Shown: one piece after another, positions 1 through 6,726 of the stretch
Position numbering within the stretch: the first letter of the stretch is position 1
Layout: every line of letters starts with the position of its first letter
Origin: Paracoccaceae bacterium
GTDB lineage: Bacteria; Pseudomonadota; Alphaproteobacteria; Rhodobacterales; Rhodobacteraceae
Length of the DNA stretch: 6,863 nt
Direction: 5' to 3'
NCBI GenBank assembly: GCA_003551745.1
Contig: PUNI01000263.1
Span: forward strand, 1 to 6,863
Program-made: the position numbers and the translations under genes
Notes under the pieces: model-generated
The model's database searches: none
What the model was told of the DNA's origin: nothing
Seen by the model: the letters and a program-made list of their open reading frames with translations, nothing else

Positions 1-316
1 CCAGCGTCACCCCGCCGCTGGCATGCAGCCGGGAGATGCGGCTGCGGCCGGTTCCTTCGGCATATTCGACCCGCACCCGCGCGGCCGCCAGGCGCACGCC
101 TTCTTGTGCGACCACCACGTCGCCGGTGAAGATCGCTGTGCCGTCCGCCTGATCCACCTCCAGGGTTTCCGCGGTCACCTCGACCGGCGCGGCGCGGTCG
201 ACGTCGAGCCCGGAAAACGGCACTTGCGCCTGGGGCCATGCCGCAGCGGGCAGCACCGCCACGGTGAGGGCGGCCAGTCCGGCGCGCAGGGATCGGGAGC
301 CGGCGGGTCGGGGCAT
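1..316 (-). CDS. lptA: LptA, periplasmic LPS transport protein (partial, C-terminus outside window)
   Basis: LptA is the periplasmic bridge protein that carries lipopolysaccharide from the LptB2FGC inner-membrane complex to LptDE in the outer membrane. The window holds the first 105 complete codons; the rest lies beyond position 1. Translation starts MPRPAGSRSLRAGLAALTVA, a basic N-region followed by a hydrophobic core ending near PAAAWPQA, which fits a Sec signal peptide of about 25-30 residues. The OstA-type beta-jellyroll repeat follows from about residue 43, seen as VEVTAETLEVDQADGTAIFTGD and then VVVAQEGVRLAAARVRVEY. This is the usual LptA pattern of 'write-off' phrases (TAETLEV, FTGDVVV, RLAAARV). 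The ATG lies only 2 bp after the lptC stop, and a GGAG-type ribosome site sits inside the end of lptC, so the two are probably translationally coupled. Identification rests on the fold pattern plus lptC next door and is strong. Confidence 0.9.
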   Translation of the reverse strand, partial: MPRPAGSRSLRAGLAALTVAVLPAAAWPQAQVPFSGLDVDRAAPVEVTAETLEVDQADGTAIFTGDVVVAQEGVRLAAARVRVEYAEGTGRSRISRLHASGGVTL

Positions 317-318
317 CG

Positions 319-942
319 TCACTCTCCGCTTGCGGGCTGGTATACCAGCCGCACCCCGTCGGTGAACAGCAGGCTGTGGGTCGGGGCGGCACCGTCCGGG
401 CCCGGCGTTGTCTGCATCACGAAGCGCCCGGCCTCCAGCCGCCCCGGCGGACCCTCGGCCGTCACCGGCCCGAGGCTTTCGGCCCAGCTGCGATCCAGGG
501 CGGCCACCAGCGCATCGGAGCGCACGCGGTATCCCGCCGGCGTCTCGACCACCATGTTGCCCTGCAGGGTCAATTCCTCGGCGATGCGATCGATCCGTGC
601 ATGATCGGCGGTAAGCCGGCTGATGCGACCGTCGGTGGTGGCGAAAAGCACCGTCACCGCCTCGGCGGCGGCGGTCTCGGTCGCACCCGAGGTGATGCGC
701 AGCGTGGCGGCCGTGAGCGTGATCGCCGCGCCGTCGAGCGTGACGGTTGCCACCTGCGGCGCGGTGATGCGGGGATCCCGGGCGAGATCCTCGGCGTCGA
801 TCGCCGCGAGCGGCAGCGCACGGGACGGATCGATGTCGCGCGAGAACAGAAAGAGGGTCGAGAGCACCGCCAGCGCCGCCAGCGGCAGGGCGAGGCGCAG
901 GCCCGCCACGATCCGGCTGTGCAGCGTGTCGGCAAGGCGCAT
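319..942 (-). CDS. lptC: LptC, inner-membrane LPS export component
   Basis: LptC is a bitopic inner-membrane protein whose periplasmic domain accepts lipopolysaccharide from LptBFG and hands it to LptA. The 207-residue product has a short basic cytoplasmic end (MRLADTLHSRIVAGLR), one hydrophobic segment at about residues 17-33 (LALPLAALAVLSTLFLF), and then a soluble beta-rich domain. The phrases ITAPQVATVTLDG, ITLTAATLRIT, EELTLQGNMVVETPAGYRV and RSDALVAAL match the repeating strand pattern of the LptC/OstA superfamily. Length is close to the family's usual 190-210 residues. I chose the ATG at 942 because it lies 11 bp after the rnd stop, is preceded by AGGA at about 7 nt, and puts the transmembrane segment at the N-terminus. 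The same reading frame stays open far upstream, but that part lies inside rnd and is a shadow. The short gaps on both sides place it in an rnd-lptC-lptA operon. Confidence 0.9.
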   Translation of the reverse strand: MRLADTLHSRIVAGLRLALPLAALAVLSTLFLFSRDIDPSRALPLAAIDAEDLARDPRITAPQVATVTLDGAAITLTAATLRITSGATETAAAEAVTVLFATTDGRISRLTADHARIDRIAEELTLQGNMVVETPAGYRVRSDALVAALDRSWAESLGPVTAEGPPGRLEAGRFVMQTTPGPDGAAPTHSLLFTDGVRLVYQPASGE

Positions 943-953
943 GCCACCGTCCT

Positions 954-1565
954 TCAATGAGCGAAGATGTCGGCATCCGCCCAACCGGCCAGATCGAGGG
1001 CGGCGCGGGTCGGCAGGAAGTCGAAACAGGCCCGTGCGAGATCCAGGCGGCCCTCGCGGATGAGCATCTCCTCCAGCCGGGCCTTCAGGCGGTGCAGATG
1101 AAGCACATCGGCGGCCGCATAGGCCCGCTGTGCCTCGGTCAGCGTCTCGGCACCCCAGTCGGAGCTTTGCTGGGCCTTGGAGACATCGATCTCGCACAGT
1201 TCGGACAACAGGTACTTCAGCCCGTGGCGGTCGGTGTAGGTACGCACCAGCTTCGAGGCGATCTTGGTGCACCACACCGGGGCCACCACCACCCCGAGCC
1301 CGTTGCGCAGCGCGGCGAGGTCGAAGCGCGCGAAATGGAAAAGCTTCAGCGTGCCGGCATCGGCCAGAAGTCGCGCCAGACGCGGCGCGTCGGTCTGGCC
1401 GCGGGCGATCTGCACCAGATGCGCCGTGCCGTCGCCGGATGACAGCTGCACGAGGCACAACCGGTCGCGGTGCGGATGCAGACCCATGGTCTCGGTGTCG
1501 ACCGCGACCACCGGGCCGAGGTCGAGACCCTCGGGAAGGTCGTCGCGATGCAGATGGACGGTCAT
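954..1565 (-). CDS. rnd: Ribonuclease D-like 3'-5' exonuclease (short form, DEDDy)
   Basis: This is a 203-residue exonuclease of the RNase D / DEDDy family, which trims 3' ends of tRNA precursors and other structured RNAs using two metal ions. The catalytic residues are visible: Exo I as D23-T-E25 in VVAVDTETMGL, Exo II as D82 in LFHFARFDLAAL, and Exo III as Y149-A-A-A-D153 in AYAAADVLHLHRL. The QQSSDWG phrase at about 132-138 is also typical. E. coli RNase D is about 375 residues and has two C-terminal HRDC domains; here the protein ends about 50 residues after Exo III, so it is a nuclease domain only. That is the usual form in alphaproteobacteria. I chose the ATG at 1565 because GGAG lies 5 nt upstream and the first strand begins soon after. 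A TTG-initiated extension to 1625 reads through the putative promoter and looks non-coding. lptC follows 11 bp after the stop. Confidence 0.9.
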   Translation of the reverse strand: MTVHLHRDDLPEGLDLGPVVAVDTETMGLHPHRDRLCLVQLSSGDGTAHLVQIARGQTDAPRLARLLADAGTLKLFHFARFDLAALRNGLGVVVAPVWCTKIASKLVRTYTDRHGLKYLLSELCEIDVSKAQQSSDWGAETLTEAQRAYAAADVLHLHRLKARLEEMLIREGRLDLARACFDFLPTRAALDLAGWADADIFAH

Positions 1566-1595
1566 CGACGCTCCGGGGCGGTCAGGCAGCCCTCC

Positions 1596-1625
1596 GACAT
1601 AGGTGGCCTTCGAGGCTGTCGTCAA
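1596..1625 (-). promoter_or_regulatory. Putative sigma70 promoter for rnd-lptC-lptA
   Basis: On the minus strand, TTGACG (1625-1620) is followed after 18 bp by TATGTC (1601-1596). The -35 box matches the TTGACA consensus at five of six positions and the -10 box matches TATAAT at only three of six. Transcription would start near 1589, giving a leader of about 24 nt before the rnd ATG. The position is right: it lies in the only sizeable gap between the flagellar block and the rnd-lpt block. The weak -10 box keeps this tentative. Confidence 0.4.
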
Positions 1626-1649
1626 CCGCAGCGGTGGCGATCGCTGCGG
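1626..1649 (-). other. Perfect 8-bp stem-loop between flgI and rnd
   Basis: CCGCAGCG (1626-1633) and CGCTGCGG (1642-1649) are exact reverse complements separated by an 8-nt loop. The structure lies about 125 bp downstream of the flgI stop and directly abuts the TTGACG box of the putative rnd promoter. No T-run follows on the minus strand, so it is not a classic intrinsic terminator. It could end the flagellar transcript with Rho or act as a 3'-end stabilising stem. It could also be a two-fold operator at the rnd promoter. Confidence 0.4.
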
Positions 1650-1688
1650 ACAACCAGGCTGCCGCAGGCACCCGGCGCGGAGCGGACA

Positions 1689-1703
1689 GCACCGCCTCGG
1701 TGC
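1689..1703 (-). other. 6-bp stem-loop downstream of flgI
   Basis: GCACCG (1689-1694) pairs exactly with CGGTGC (1698-1703) across a 3-nt loop. It lies in the flgI-rnd gap about 72 bp after the flgI stop. There is no T-tract, so I record it as a possible transcript 3'-end structure only. Short perfect stems arise easily in DNA this rich in G and C. Confidence 0.25.
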
Positions 1704-1774
1704 GCACGGCGGCCACGCGTCTGGCGGCGGAACTGGGCGCCGGCAGTGGCCCCGACACAGACCGATTGCGCCGT

Positions 1775-2878
1775 TCAGCGAACCACGAACTCGGCATAGA
1801 GCGCGCCGGCCGACGAGATCGCCGTGAGGATATCGATCATCTCGCGGGGTGACACGCCGAGCGCATTGAGCCCCGCAACCACCTCCGACAGCGAGGTGCC
1901 GCCGGTCAACTCGGCGAGCCCGGTGCGCTCGTCCTCCTCAAGCCCGACGCGGGTGCGCGGGACGACCACCGTCTGGCCTTCCGCGAAGGGATTAGGCTGG
2001 GCGACCAGCGGTTCCTCCTCGACCCGCAGCGTGAGGCTGCCCTGGGCGACGGCGACCGGGCTGATCCGCACGTCCTGCCCCATCACGATGGTGCCGGTGC
2101 TGGGGTCGACCACCACCCGCGCACGCCGTTCCGGTGTCACCGTGATGTTCTCGATCCGGCCGAGGACATGCGCCGGCGAGGCCATCCGCGCCGCTGCGAT
2201 GTCCACGAGGACGGTGCCGGCGTCGAGCATTGCGGCCACCGTGCGCCCGAAATCGGCATTGATCGCGCGTTCGATCCGGTCGGCGGTGGTGAAGTCGGGG
2301 CTGCGCAGCGCGAGGCGGACCTGCGACAGGCGCGTGAAATCGAAATCGACCTCGCGTTCGATACGCCCGCCGGCCGGGATCGACCCGGTGGTGGGCACGC
2401 CCTGCACCACGCTGGCCGCCTCACCCTCGGCGGAGACGCCCCCGGCGATCACGGAACCCTGGGCCACGACATAGATCTGCCCGTCGGCGCCGTAGAGCGG
2501 CGTCATCACCAGCGTGCCGCCCAGCAGGCTGCGGGCGTCGCCGATCGCCGAGACCGTGACATCGAGACGGCCGCCCGCGCGCCCGAAGGGCGGCATCGTG
2601 GCGGTCACGAGCACGGCGGCGACATTGCGCGGCCGCAACTGCTCTCCGGTGACATTGACCCCGAGCCGTTCGAGGATCGAGGCCATGATGTCCTCGGTGA
2701 AGGGGGCATTGCGCATCCCGTCACCGGTCCCGTTGAGGCCGACGACAAGGCCATATCCGACCAGATCGTTTCCGCGGACGCCATCGAACTCCACCAGATC
2801 CTTCAGGCGCACGCTCTGGGCGGTTGCGAGAGCCGGCAGAAGTGCGAGGCAGAGCGCGGCGAGCCAGAGGCGGATCAC
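1775..2878 (-). CDS. flgI: FlgI, flagellar P-ring protein precursor
   Basis: FlgI forms the periplasmic P-ring that acts with the L-ring as a bushing for the flagellar rod in the peptidoglycan layer. The product has 367 residues, close to the 365 of E. coli. Residues 1-20 are a Sec signal peptide (MIRLWLAALCLALLPALATA, cleavage predicted before QS). The mature start carries the family signature at about 24-53, with RLKDLVEFDGVRGNDL and GYGLVVGLNGTGD. Other conserved blocks include RNVAAVLVTATMPPF, GGTLVMTPLYGADG, ERRARVVVDPSTGTIVMG and the C-terminal GVSPREMIDILTAISSAGALYAE. The start codon is GTG and overlaps the flgL stop as GTGA. GGAG lies 8 nt upstream, inside a small hairpin listed separately. 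The only cysteine is in the signal peptide, so the mature protein has none, unlike E. coli FlgI, which is stabilised by a disulfide. It is the last gene of the flagellar run here. Confidence 0.96.
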   Translation of the reverse strand: MIRLWLAALCLALLPALATAQSVRLKDLVEFDGVRGNDLVGYGLVVGLNGTGDGMRNAPFTEDIMASILERLGVNVTGEQLRPRNVAAVLVTATMPPFGRAGGRLDVTVSAIGDARSLLGGTLVMTPLYGADGQIYVVAQGSVIAGGVSAEGEAASVVQGVPTTGSIPAGGRIEREVDFDFTRLSQVRLALRSPDFTTADRIERAINADFGRTVAAMLDAGTVLVDIAAARMASPAHVLGRIENITVTPERRARVVVDPSTGTIVMGQDVRISPVAVAQGSLTLRVEEEPLVAQPNPFAEGQTVVVPRTRVGLEEDERTGLAELTGGTSLSEVVAGLNALGVSPREMIDILTAISSAGALYAEFVVR

Positions 2879-3882
2879 CGGAGATACTCCGTGAGGTTGA
2901 GCCGCTGCAGTCGCGACGTCAGGGTGAACAGGGTGTCGAGGCGTCCGATCGCCTCTTCGAGCCGCACGCCGGCCTCGAACGGATCCACGCCGATGAGGTC
3001 GGTCCGCGCGATTTCCATGGCGGCCAGCTCGGCTTCGTTGCGGATGCGGGCCGCCTCGATCCGGGCCTCGGTGCCGCCGAGCTCTCCGGCGAGCGCCACG
3101 ATGCCGGTGCGCGCGTTGAGCAGACCGGCGGCGTTGTCGCGCAGCGCCAGCGCCCGTTCGCGCGGATCGCCCGCGAGGGCGCCGGCATCGACAGCGGCGC
3201 CGACGGCCAGCCTGGCCAGAGCGGCCCGGATCTCGGCGCTGCGGGCGGTGACGTCGAGATTGACCGAGAGCCCGGGTGCGACGGCAAAGGGGCCCATGCC
3301 CCTTTCCTCGCCGAGGAAAGCCACGCCGTTGCCGGGGTCGAGGAACCAGTCGCTGATGGCCTGATCGAGATCGGCGGCCGTGGTTGCGGCGGCGACCGCT
3401 GGATCGGCCAGCACCGCCGCGAGGATATCCTGGGCCGGGGCAAGCGCGCGCCGGTCGGTTGCGGTGCCGGAGAACAGCGCGCGCCCCGCAATCTGCTCGT
3501 TGAGCGCGGCGACCGCCGTGCGGAAGGCCGCGCCCCCCTCGGCGGCGATCTTGTCGATGATCTGCGGCGGCATCTCGGGATTGATGACGAGGTATTTCTC
3601 GGCAAGCTCCGCGGTGTCGGTCAGCAGCCGGTCGAGCACCTTCTGCTGGGCCGCAGCGTGCAGCGCCGTCTCGGTGATCGTTTTGGCGAAGGCAGACAGC
3701 GTGGTCCGGCTGCGCTCGATCCCAGTCAGCGGCGTGTAGTCGCCGCGCAGGGTCTGCGTGGGGTTCGCCGTCCGGCCGGTGGTCAGCTCCTGGCTGTGGC
3801 GCGAGATCGCAGCGCTGAGCCCGCCGGTCTGCCGGCGCAACTGCAGGGTGCGGACAAGATCGCTGACGGTGAGATAGCTCAT
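2875..3882 (-). CDS. flgL: FlgL, flagellar hook-filament junction protein (HAP3)
   Basis: FlgL sits between FlgK and the flagellin filament and adapts the hook to the filament. The product has 335 residues (E. coli: 317). It has flagellin-like helical ends: an N-terminal coiled-coil region at about residues 1-70 (TVSDLVRTLQLRRQTGGLSA, then SRHSQELTTGRTANP, where the TTGR phrase corresponds to the LSSGKR-type phrase of flagellins) and a C-terminal helix (GVRLEEAIGRLDTLFTLTSR, ending RLNLTEYLR). The middle is alanine-rich and poorly conserved; the phrase AGRALFSGTATDRRAL matches the '...FSG...T...' segment common in FlgL. No cysteine is present. The ATG at 3882 lies 17 bp after the flgK stop and is preceded by AGGGGG at 6 nt. 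Its TGA overlaps the flgI GTG by 4 bp. Flagellin itself is the main alternative, but the position after flgK and the sequence of the ends favour FlgL. Confidence 0.92.
   Translation of the reverse strand: MSYLTVSDLVRTLQLRRQTGGLSAAISRHSQELTTGRTANPTQTLRGDYTPLTGIERSRTTLSAFAKTITETALHAAAQQKVLDRLLTDTAELAEKYLVINPEMPPQIIDKIAAEGGAAFRTAVAALNEQIAGRALFSGTATDRRALAPAQDILAAVLADPAVAAATTAADLDQAISDWFLDPGNGVAFLGEERGMGPFAVAPGLSVNLDVTARSAEIRAALARLAVGAAVDAGALAGDPRERALALRDNAAGLLNARTGIVALAGELGGTEARIEAARIRNEAELAAMEIARTDLIGVDPFEAGVRLEEAIGRLDTLFTLTSRLQRLNLTEYLR
2879..2891 (-). promoter_or_regulatory. Hairpin covering the flgI ribosome binding site
   Basis: On the minus strand CGGAG (2891-2887), loop TAT, and CTCCG (2883-2879) form a perfect 5-bp stem immediately before the GTG start of flgI at 2878. 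The GGAG of the ribosome site is the 5' arm, and the 3' arm is its exact anti-Shine-Dalgarno partner. The hairpin lies within the last codons of flgL (the EYLR end). Ribosomes finishing flgL would melt it, which would couple flgI translation to flgL. The structure is seen in the sequence; the coupling is inferred. Confidence 0.5.
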
Positions 3883-3899
3883 GCTCGGCCCCCTGCGGC

Positions 3900-5348
3900 T
3901 CAGATCCGGGTCAGTTCGCGCAGCATCTCGTCCACCGCCTGGATCACCCGGGCGTTGGCGGCATAGGCACGTTCGATCAGCAGAAGCTTCTGCATCTCGT
4001 CATCGGTATTCACCCCGTCGCGGGCCTGGGCGTCACGCAGCGCGGTGTTCTGGCCCCTGGCGAAGCTGAGCTGGCCCTCGGCGGTGATCCGGGCTCCGCC
4101 GATCCGGCCCTGCAGTTCCGCGGCGAGGCCGGAGACATCGCGCGGCGTGCCCGAGAACCCGCCCGTCGGCGGCGCGGTGCGGGCCTCCAGCGCACCGGCG
4201 AGAAGCGCGAGGTTGCGCGCGTCGCCCGGCGGGCCCTGCACAATGGCATCGAGCCCGTCGCGCAGTCGCCAGCTCTCCCCGGCCAGCAGCGCCGGCGCGA
4301 GCGTCAGCCGCTGCGCAAGTCCGGCGTCGGTCGCCGGCACAGGCGGGCTGCCATCGATGAAGATCGCCAGATCCGGCCGTTCGGCGGGCGGCAGCGCGTC
4401 GGCCGCCGTCTCGAAGCGGGTGATGAGGTCACGCGCCAGCGCATCGAGCCCGCCCTGGACCTCGGGCAAGGTGCCATCCCGCAACGCGAACTGTGCCGAG
4501 AGCGCACCGCCGCCCAGCGGCCCCCCGGGGCCGGTACTTATCGGAATGCCGTTGAGGGTCAGGCCCGACAGAGCGCCGCCGGCCAGCGTCGTCTCCGGGC
4601 CGATCGGCCCGCCGAAGGCCGAGAATCCGATGCGCGCCGCGGTGCCGTCGAGCAGGATCGCCCCGGTGTCGGTGTAGAGCGCGATCTGGCCGAGCGGGCG
4701 TTCCATCTGCCGCAGGGGCACCAGATCGGCAATCTCGTCGACCAGCTTCTGGCGCTCGTCGTAAAGCCCGTTGGGCTGGCGGCCCGCGGTGACCTCGCGC
4801 AGGATCGCGCGGTTGACCTGTTCGATCCGCGCCAGCGTGTCGTTGAGCCGTTCGACCCCGAGGCCGATCTGCCGGTCGGCCTCGGCGCGCAGGCCCTGCA
4901 CCTCGCCCGCGACGCGCCCGATCCCGCCGGCGAGGTCACCGGCGCTGCGAACCACCGCGTCGAGCCGGATCTGGGCGTCGGGGCGGCTGGCGGCCTCGGT
5001 CAGCGCGGCCTCCAGGTCGGCGACATGGCTGGCCAGCGCGCCGGGCTCGCCCGGCAGCCCTAAGGCGGTGTCGATCCACTCCAGCGCCTGCGCGGTCACC
5101 GCGGCCGCTCCGAGCTGCGCATCGGCAGCGCGACGATCGGCCAGGAGCCCGGCGTCCACCATGCGGACCTCGCCGAGCACCCGGACGCCGCCGACATTCT
5201 TGCCGACGGCCCGCGCAGCCAGTTCCACCTCGCGCCGGCCGTAGTTCTCGTTGGTGCTGTTGGCCACGTTCGAGGAGACGGCCCCGGCCTGCCGCGCCAC
5301 GGCGGTGAGGCCGGTGACGGCGGAGTGGAGGGCAGAAGACAGGCTCAT
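3900..5348 (-). CDS. flgK: FlgK, flagellar hook-associated protein 1 (HAP1)
   Basis: FlgK is the first junction protein assembled on the completed hook and joins it to FlgL and the filament. The product has 482 residues, shorter than the 547 of E. coli FlgK, with the difference in the variable middle region. The N-terminal rod/hook helix (MSLSSALHSAVTGLTAVARQ) leads into SSNVANSTNENYGRREVEL at about residues 25-43, the family's 'NxANxxTxGYxR' phrase. Heptad-rich helices follow at about 80-210, including YDERQKLVDEIADLVPLRQM, where FlgK proteins normally carry 'DQRDxLLDELS'. The C-terminus has DGVNTDDEMQKLLLIERAYA and ARVIQAVDEMLREL, the canonical end that packs with the N-terminal helix. No cysteine is present. 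The ATG at 5348 has AAGGAG at a spacing of 7 nt. flgE lies 31 bp upstream and flgL 17 bp downstream. Confidence 0.95.
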   Translation of the reverse strand: MSLSSALHSAVTGLTAVARQAGAVSSNVANSTNENYGRREVELAARAVGKNVGGVRVLGEVRMVDAGLLADRRAADAQLGAAAVTAQALEWIDTALGLPGEPGALASHVADLEAALTEAASRPDAQIRLDAVVRSAGDLAGGIGRVAGEVQGLRAEADRQIGLGVERLNDTLARIEQVNRAILREVTAGRQPNGLYDERQKLVDEIADLVPLRQMERPLGQIALYTDTGAILLDGTAARIGFSAFGGPIGPETTLAGGALSGLTLNGIPISTGPGGPLGGGALSAQFALRDGTLPEVQGGLDALARDLITRFETAADALPPAERPDLAIFIDGSPPVPATDAGLAQRLTLAPALLAGESWRLRDGLDAIVQGPPGDARNLALLAGALEARTAPPTGGFSGTPRDVSGLAAELQGRIGGARITAEGQLSFARGQNTALRDAQARDGVNTDDEMQKLLLIERAYAANARVIQAVDEMLRELTRI

Positions 5349-5355
5349 CGGTCAG

Positions 5356-5361
5356 CTCCTT
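5356..5361 (-). promoter_or_regulatory. Strong ribosome binding site of flgK
   Basis: AAGGAG lies 7 nt before the flgK ATG. It is the best Shine-Dalgarno match of the flagellar genes here (flgE AAAGG, flgL AGGGGG, flgI GGAG) and fixes the flgK start at 5348. Confidence 0.7.
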
Positions 5362-5365
5362 GCAC

Positions 5366-5379
5366 CGGCCGCGGGGCCG
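5366..5379 (-). other. Short stem-loop in the flgE-flgK gap
   Basis: CGGCC and GGCCG (5366-5370 and 5375-5379) pair perfectly around a 4-nt loop. The stem begins directly after the flgE stop codon and ends just before the flgK ribosome site. No T-run follows, so a terminator is unlikely. It could protect the 3' end of a processed flgE message, since far more FlgE than FlgK is needed per flagellum. That role is inference only. Confidence 0.3.
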
Positions 5380-6669
5380 TCAGCGCTTGATGTTGGTGGT
5401 TTCCTGCAGCATCTCGTCCACGGTCTGGATGACCTTGGCATTGGAGGAATAGGCGCGCTGGGTCTGGATCATGGCCGTCAGCTCGCCGGCGACATCGGTG
5501 GCCGATTCCTCGCGCGAGAAGCCGGCCATCTCGCCGACCGGGCCCTCGCCCGCGTTCCACAGGAAGAACGGCCCGCTCTCGCGGGAGACCCGATAGGCCT
5601 GGTTGCCCAGCGCCAGCAGCCCGTTGGGGTTGGGCACGTCGATCACCGGAATCTGGTAGATCGTCCGCACGAAGCCGTTGTCGTAGATGGCGTTGAGCAT
5701 CCCGCTCTCCTCCACCTCCACCGAGACCAGATTGCCGATGGGGGCGCCGTCACGGTTCACGCCGATCACCGCGAAGCGGTCGGAGAGCTGCGTCAGCCCG
5801 CGGTTGTCGCCATCCGGGCCGAAGTAGATCGTCACCGGATCGGCGTTGCCCGGAACGGCCAGACCGAAGGAGGTGGGCGGCGGGCTCACCCCGTCCACCG
5901 AAACCAGCGTGCCGGCCGCGGGCCCCGTGGCCTGGAACACGAGGGTGCGGGTTTCCACCGTGCCGTCGGGAGCGGTGGCCGTCAGCACCCATTCATGCGT
6001 CGGCGGATCGCCGGCGGCGGCGAGCTGCGGCGTGAGCACCACCGAGATCGTGTCGCCCAGCCCGAGATCGTTGAAATACTCCACCGTCAGCTCGATCGGG
6101 TCGCCGGTCGCATCGGCAGCGGTGGCGGTCGCCGGCAGGTTCACACCGAGATCGACCGTGGTGGTGGGGTTGCCCGCAAACTGGCCGTCGTTGATCCGCA
6201 CCGGGCGCAGCGCGCTGTCGGTGTCGCGCGGGAAGCTCGGGATGGTACCGTCGGGATTGGCGGGAATGCCCATCAGCACGAGGCCCGAGGCGGTGCGCAG
6301 GATGCCGTTGGCGTCGGGCCGGAACGAGCCCGTGCTGGTCATCATCAGCGGGGTGTCGCCACCGCTCTCGGCCGCGGTGATCGAGGTGACGGGGATCATC
6401 CCGCGGCCGTTGACCGCGATGTCGGTGGGATTCGAGGTGCCGATCAGCGGCGCGCGCTCGTCCACCAGGCGCACCATGCTCGCGCGCACGCCGCCGGCGG
6501 AATAGCTGCCCGACGCCCCGCTGCTGGTGACCATCGAGCTGAAATCGGCCGTCACCCGCTTGTAGCCGTAGGTGGCGGAGTTGGCGATGTTGTCGGAGAT
6601 CGTGGCGAGGCGCGTCGCATTGGCGTTGAGCCCGGCGACGCCCGCGTTGAGCGAGGAGGAGATCGTCAT
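5380..6669 (-). CDS. flgE: FlgE, flagellar hook protein
   Basis: FlgE polymerises into the curved hook, the universal joint between rod and filament. The product has 429 residues (E. coli: about 402). The N-terminal flagellar rod domain runs over about residues 3-38 with LNAGVAGLNANATRLATISD and DNIANSATYGYKR, the standard hook/rod signature. Next comes the D1 phrase TSTGSFRPDANGILRTASG and LVLMGIPANPDGTIPS, then a threonine- and glycine-rich outer domain at about 150-330. The C-terminal rod domain at about 375-429 holds FSREESATDVAGELTAMIQT, QRAYSSNAKVIQTVDEMLQE and the terminus TTNIKR. No cysteine is visible. I chose the ATG at 6669 because it starts the conserved helix and has AAAGG 6 nt upstream. 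An in-frame ATG at 6714 would add 15 residues with no family match. flgK follows after 31 bp. A CtrA-like box 58 bp upstream of the start suggests cell-cycle or motility control. Confidence 0.95.
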   Translation of the reverse strand: MTISSSLNAGVAGLNANATRLATISDNIANSATYGYKRVTADFSSMVTSSGASGSYSAGGVRASMVRLVDERAPLIGTSNPTDIAVNGRGMIPVTSITAAESGGDTPLMMTSTGSFRPDANGILRTASGLVLMGIPANPDGTIPSFPRDTDSALRPVRINDGQFAGNPTTTVDLGVNLPATATAADATGDPIELTVEYFNDLGLGDTISVVLTPQLAAAGDPPTHEWVLTATAPDGTVETRTLVFQATGPAAGTLVSVDGVSPPPTSFGLAVPGNADPVTIYFGPDGDNRGLTQLSDRFAVIGVNRDGAPIGNLVSVEVEESGMLNAIYDNGFVRTIYQIPVIDVPNPNGLLALGNQAYRVSRESGPFFLWNAGEGPVGEMAGFSREESATDVAGELTAMIQTQRAYSSNAKVIQTVDEMLQETTNIKR

Positions 6670-6726
6670 GGAGCGCCTTTCTGCAGCGGCGGGTTGGTCA
6701 CTTCGGCGGACCATGCCGACCAGCGA

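Noticed and set aside
319..1458. Minus-strand frame of 379 codons that would extend LptC far upstream
   Set aside because: The upstream 172 codons lie inside rnd in another frame and resemble no protein. The LptC membrane anchor starts right after the ATG at 942, which has its own ribosome site.
1566..1625. TTG-initiated extension of RNase D by 20 residues
   Set aside because: The TTG is better explained as part of the -35 box. The ATG at 1565 has GGAG 5 nt upstream and begins the nuclease domain as expected.
1582..1797. A 71-codon minus-strand frame across the flgI-rnd gap
   Set aside because: It starts inside flgI in another frame, ends within the putative rnd promoter, has low-complexity Ala/Arg-rich content and no ribosome site that I can defend.
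2168..3966. Long overlapping plus-strand open frames opposite flgI and flgL (2168-3364 and 2824-3966)
   Set aside because: Composition is again His/Arg/Gly/Ala-rich, the two frames overlap each other, and FlgI and FlgL on the other strand match their families from end to end.
6670..6714. Upstream in-frame ATG giving FlgE 15 extra residues
   Set aside because: The extension (MVRRSDQPAAAERRS) has no family counterpart, and the ATG at 6669 has AAAGG at the right distance directly before the conserved rod helix.
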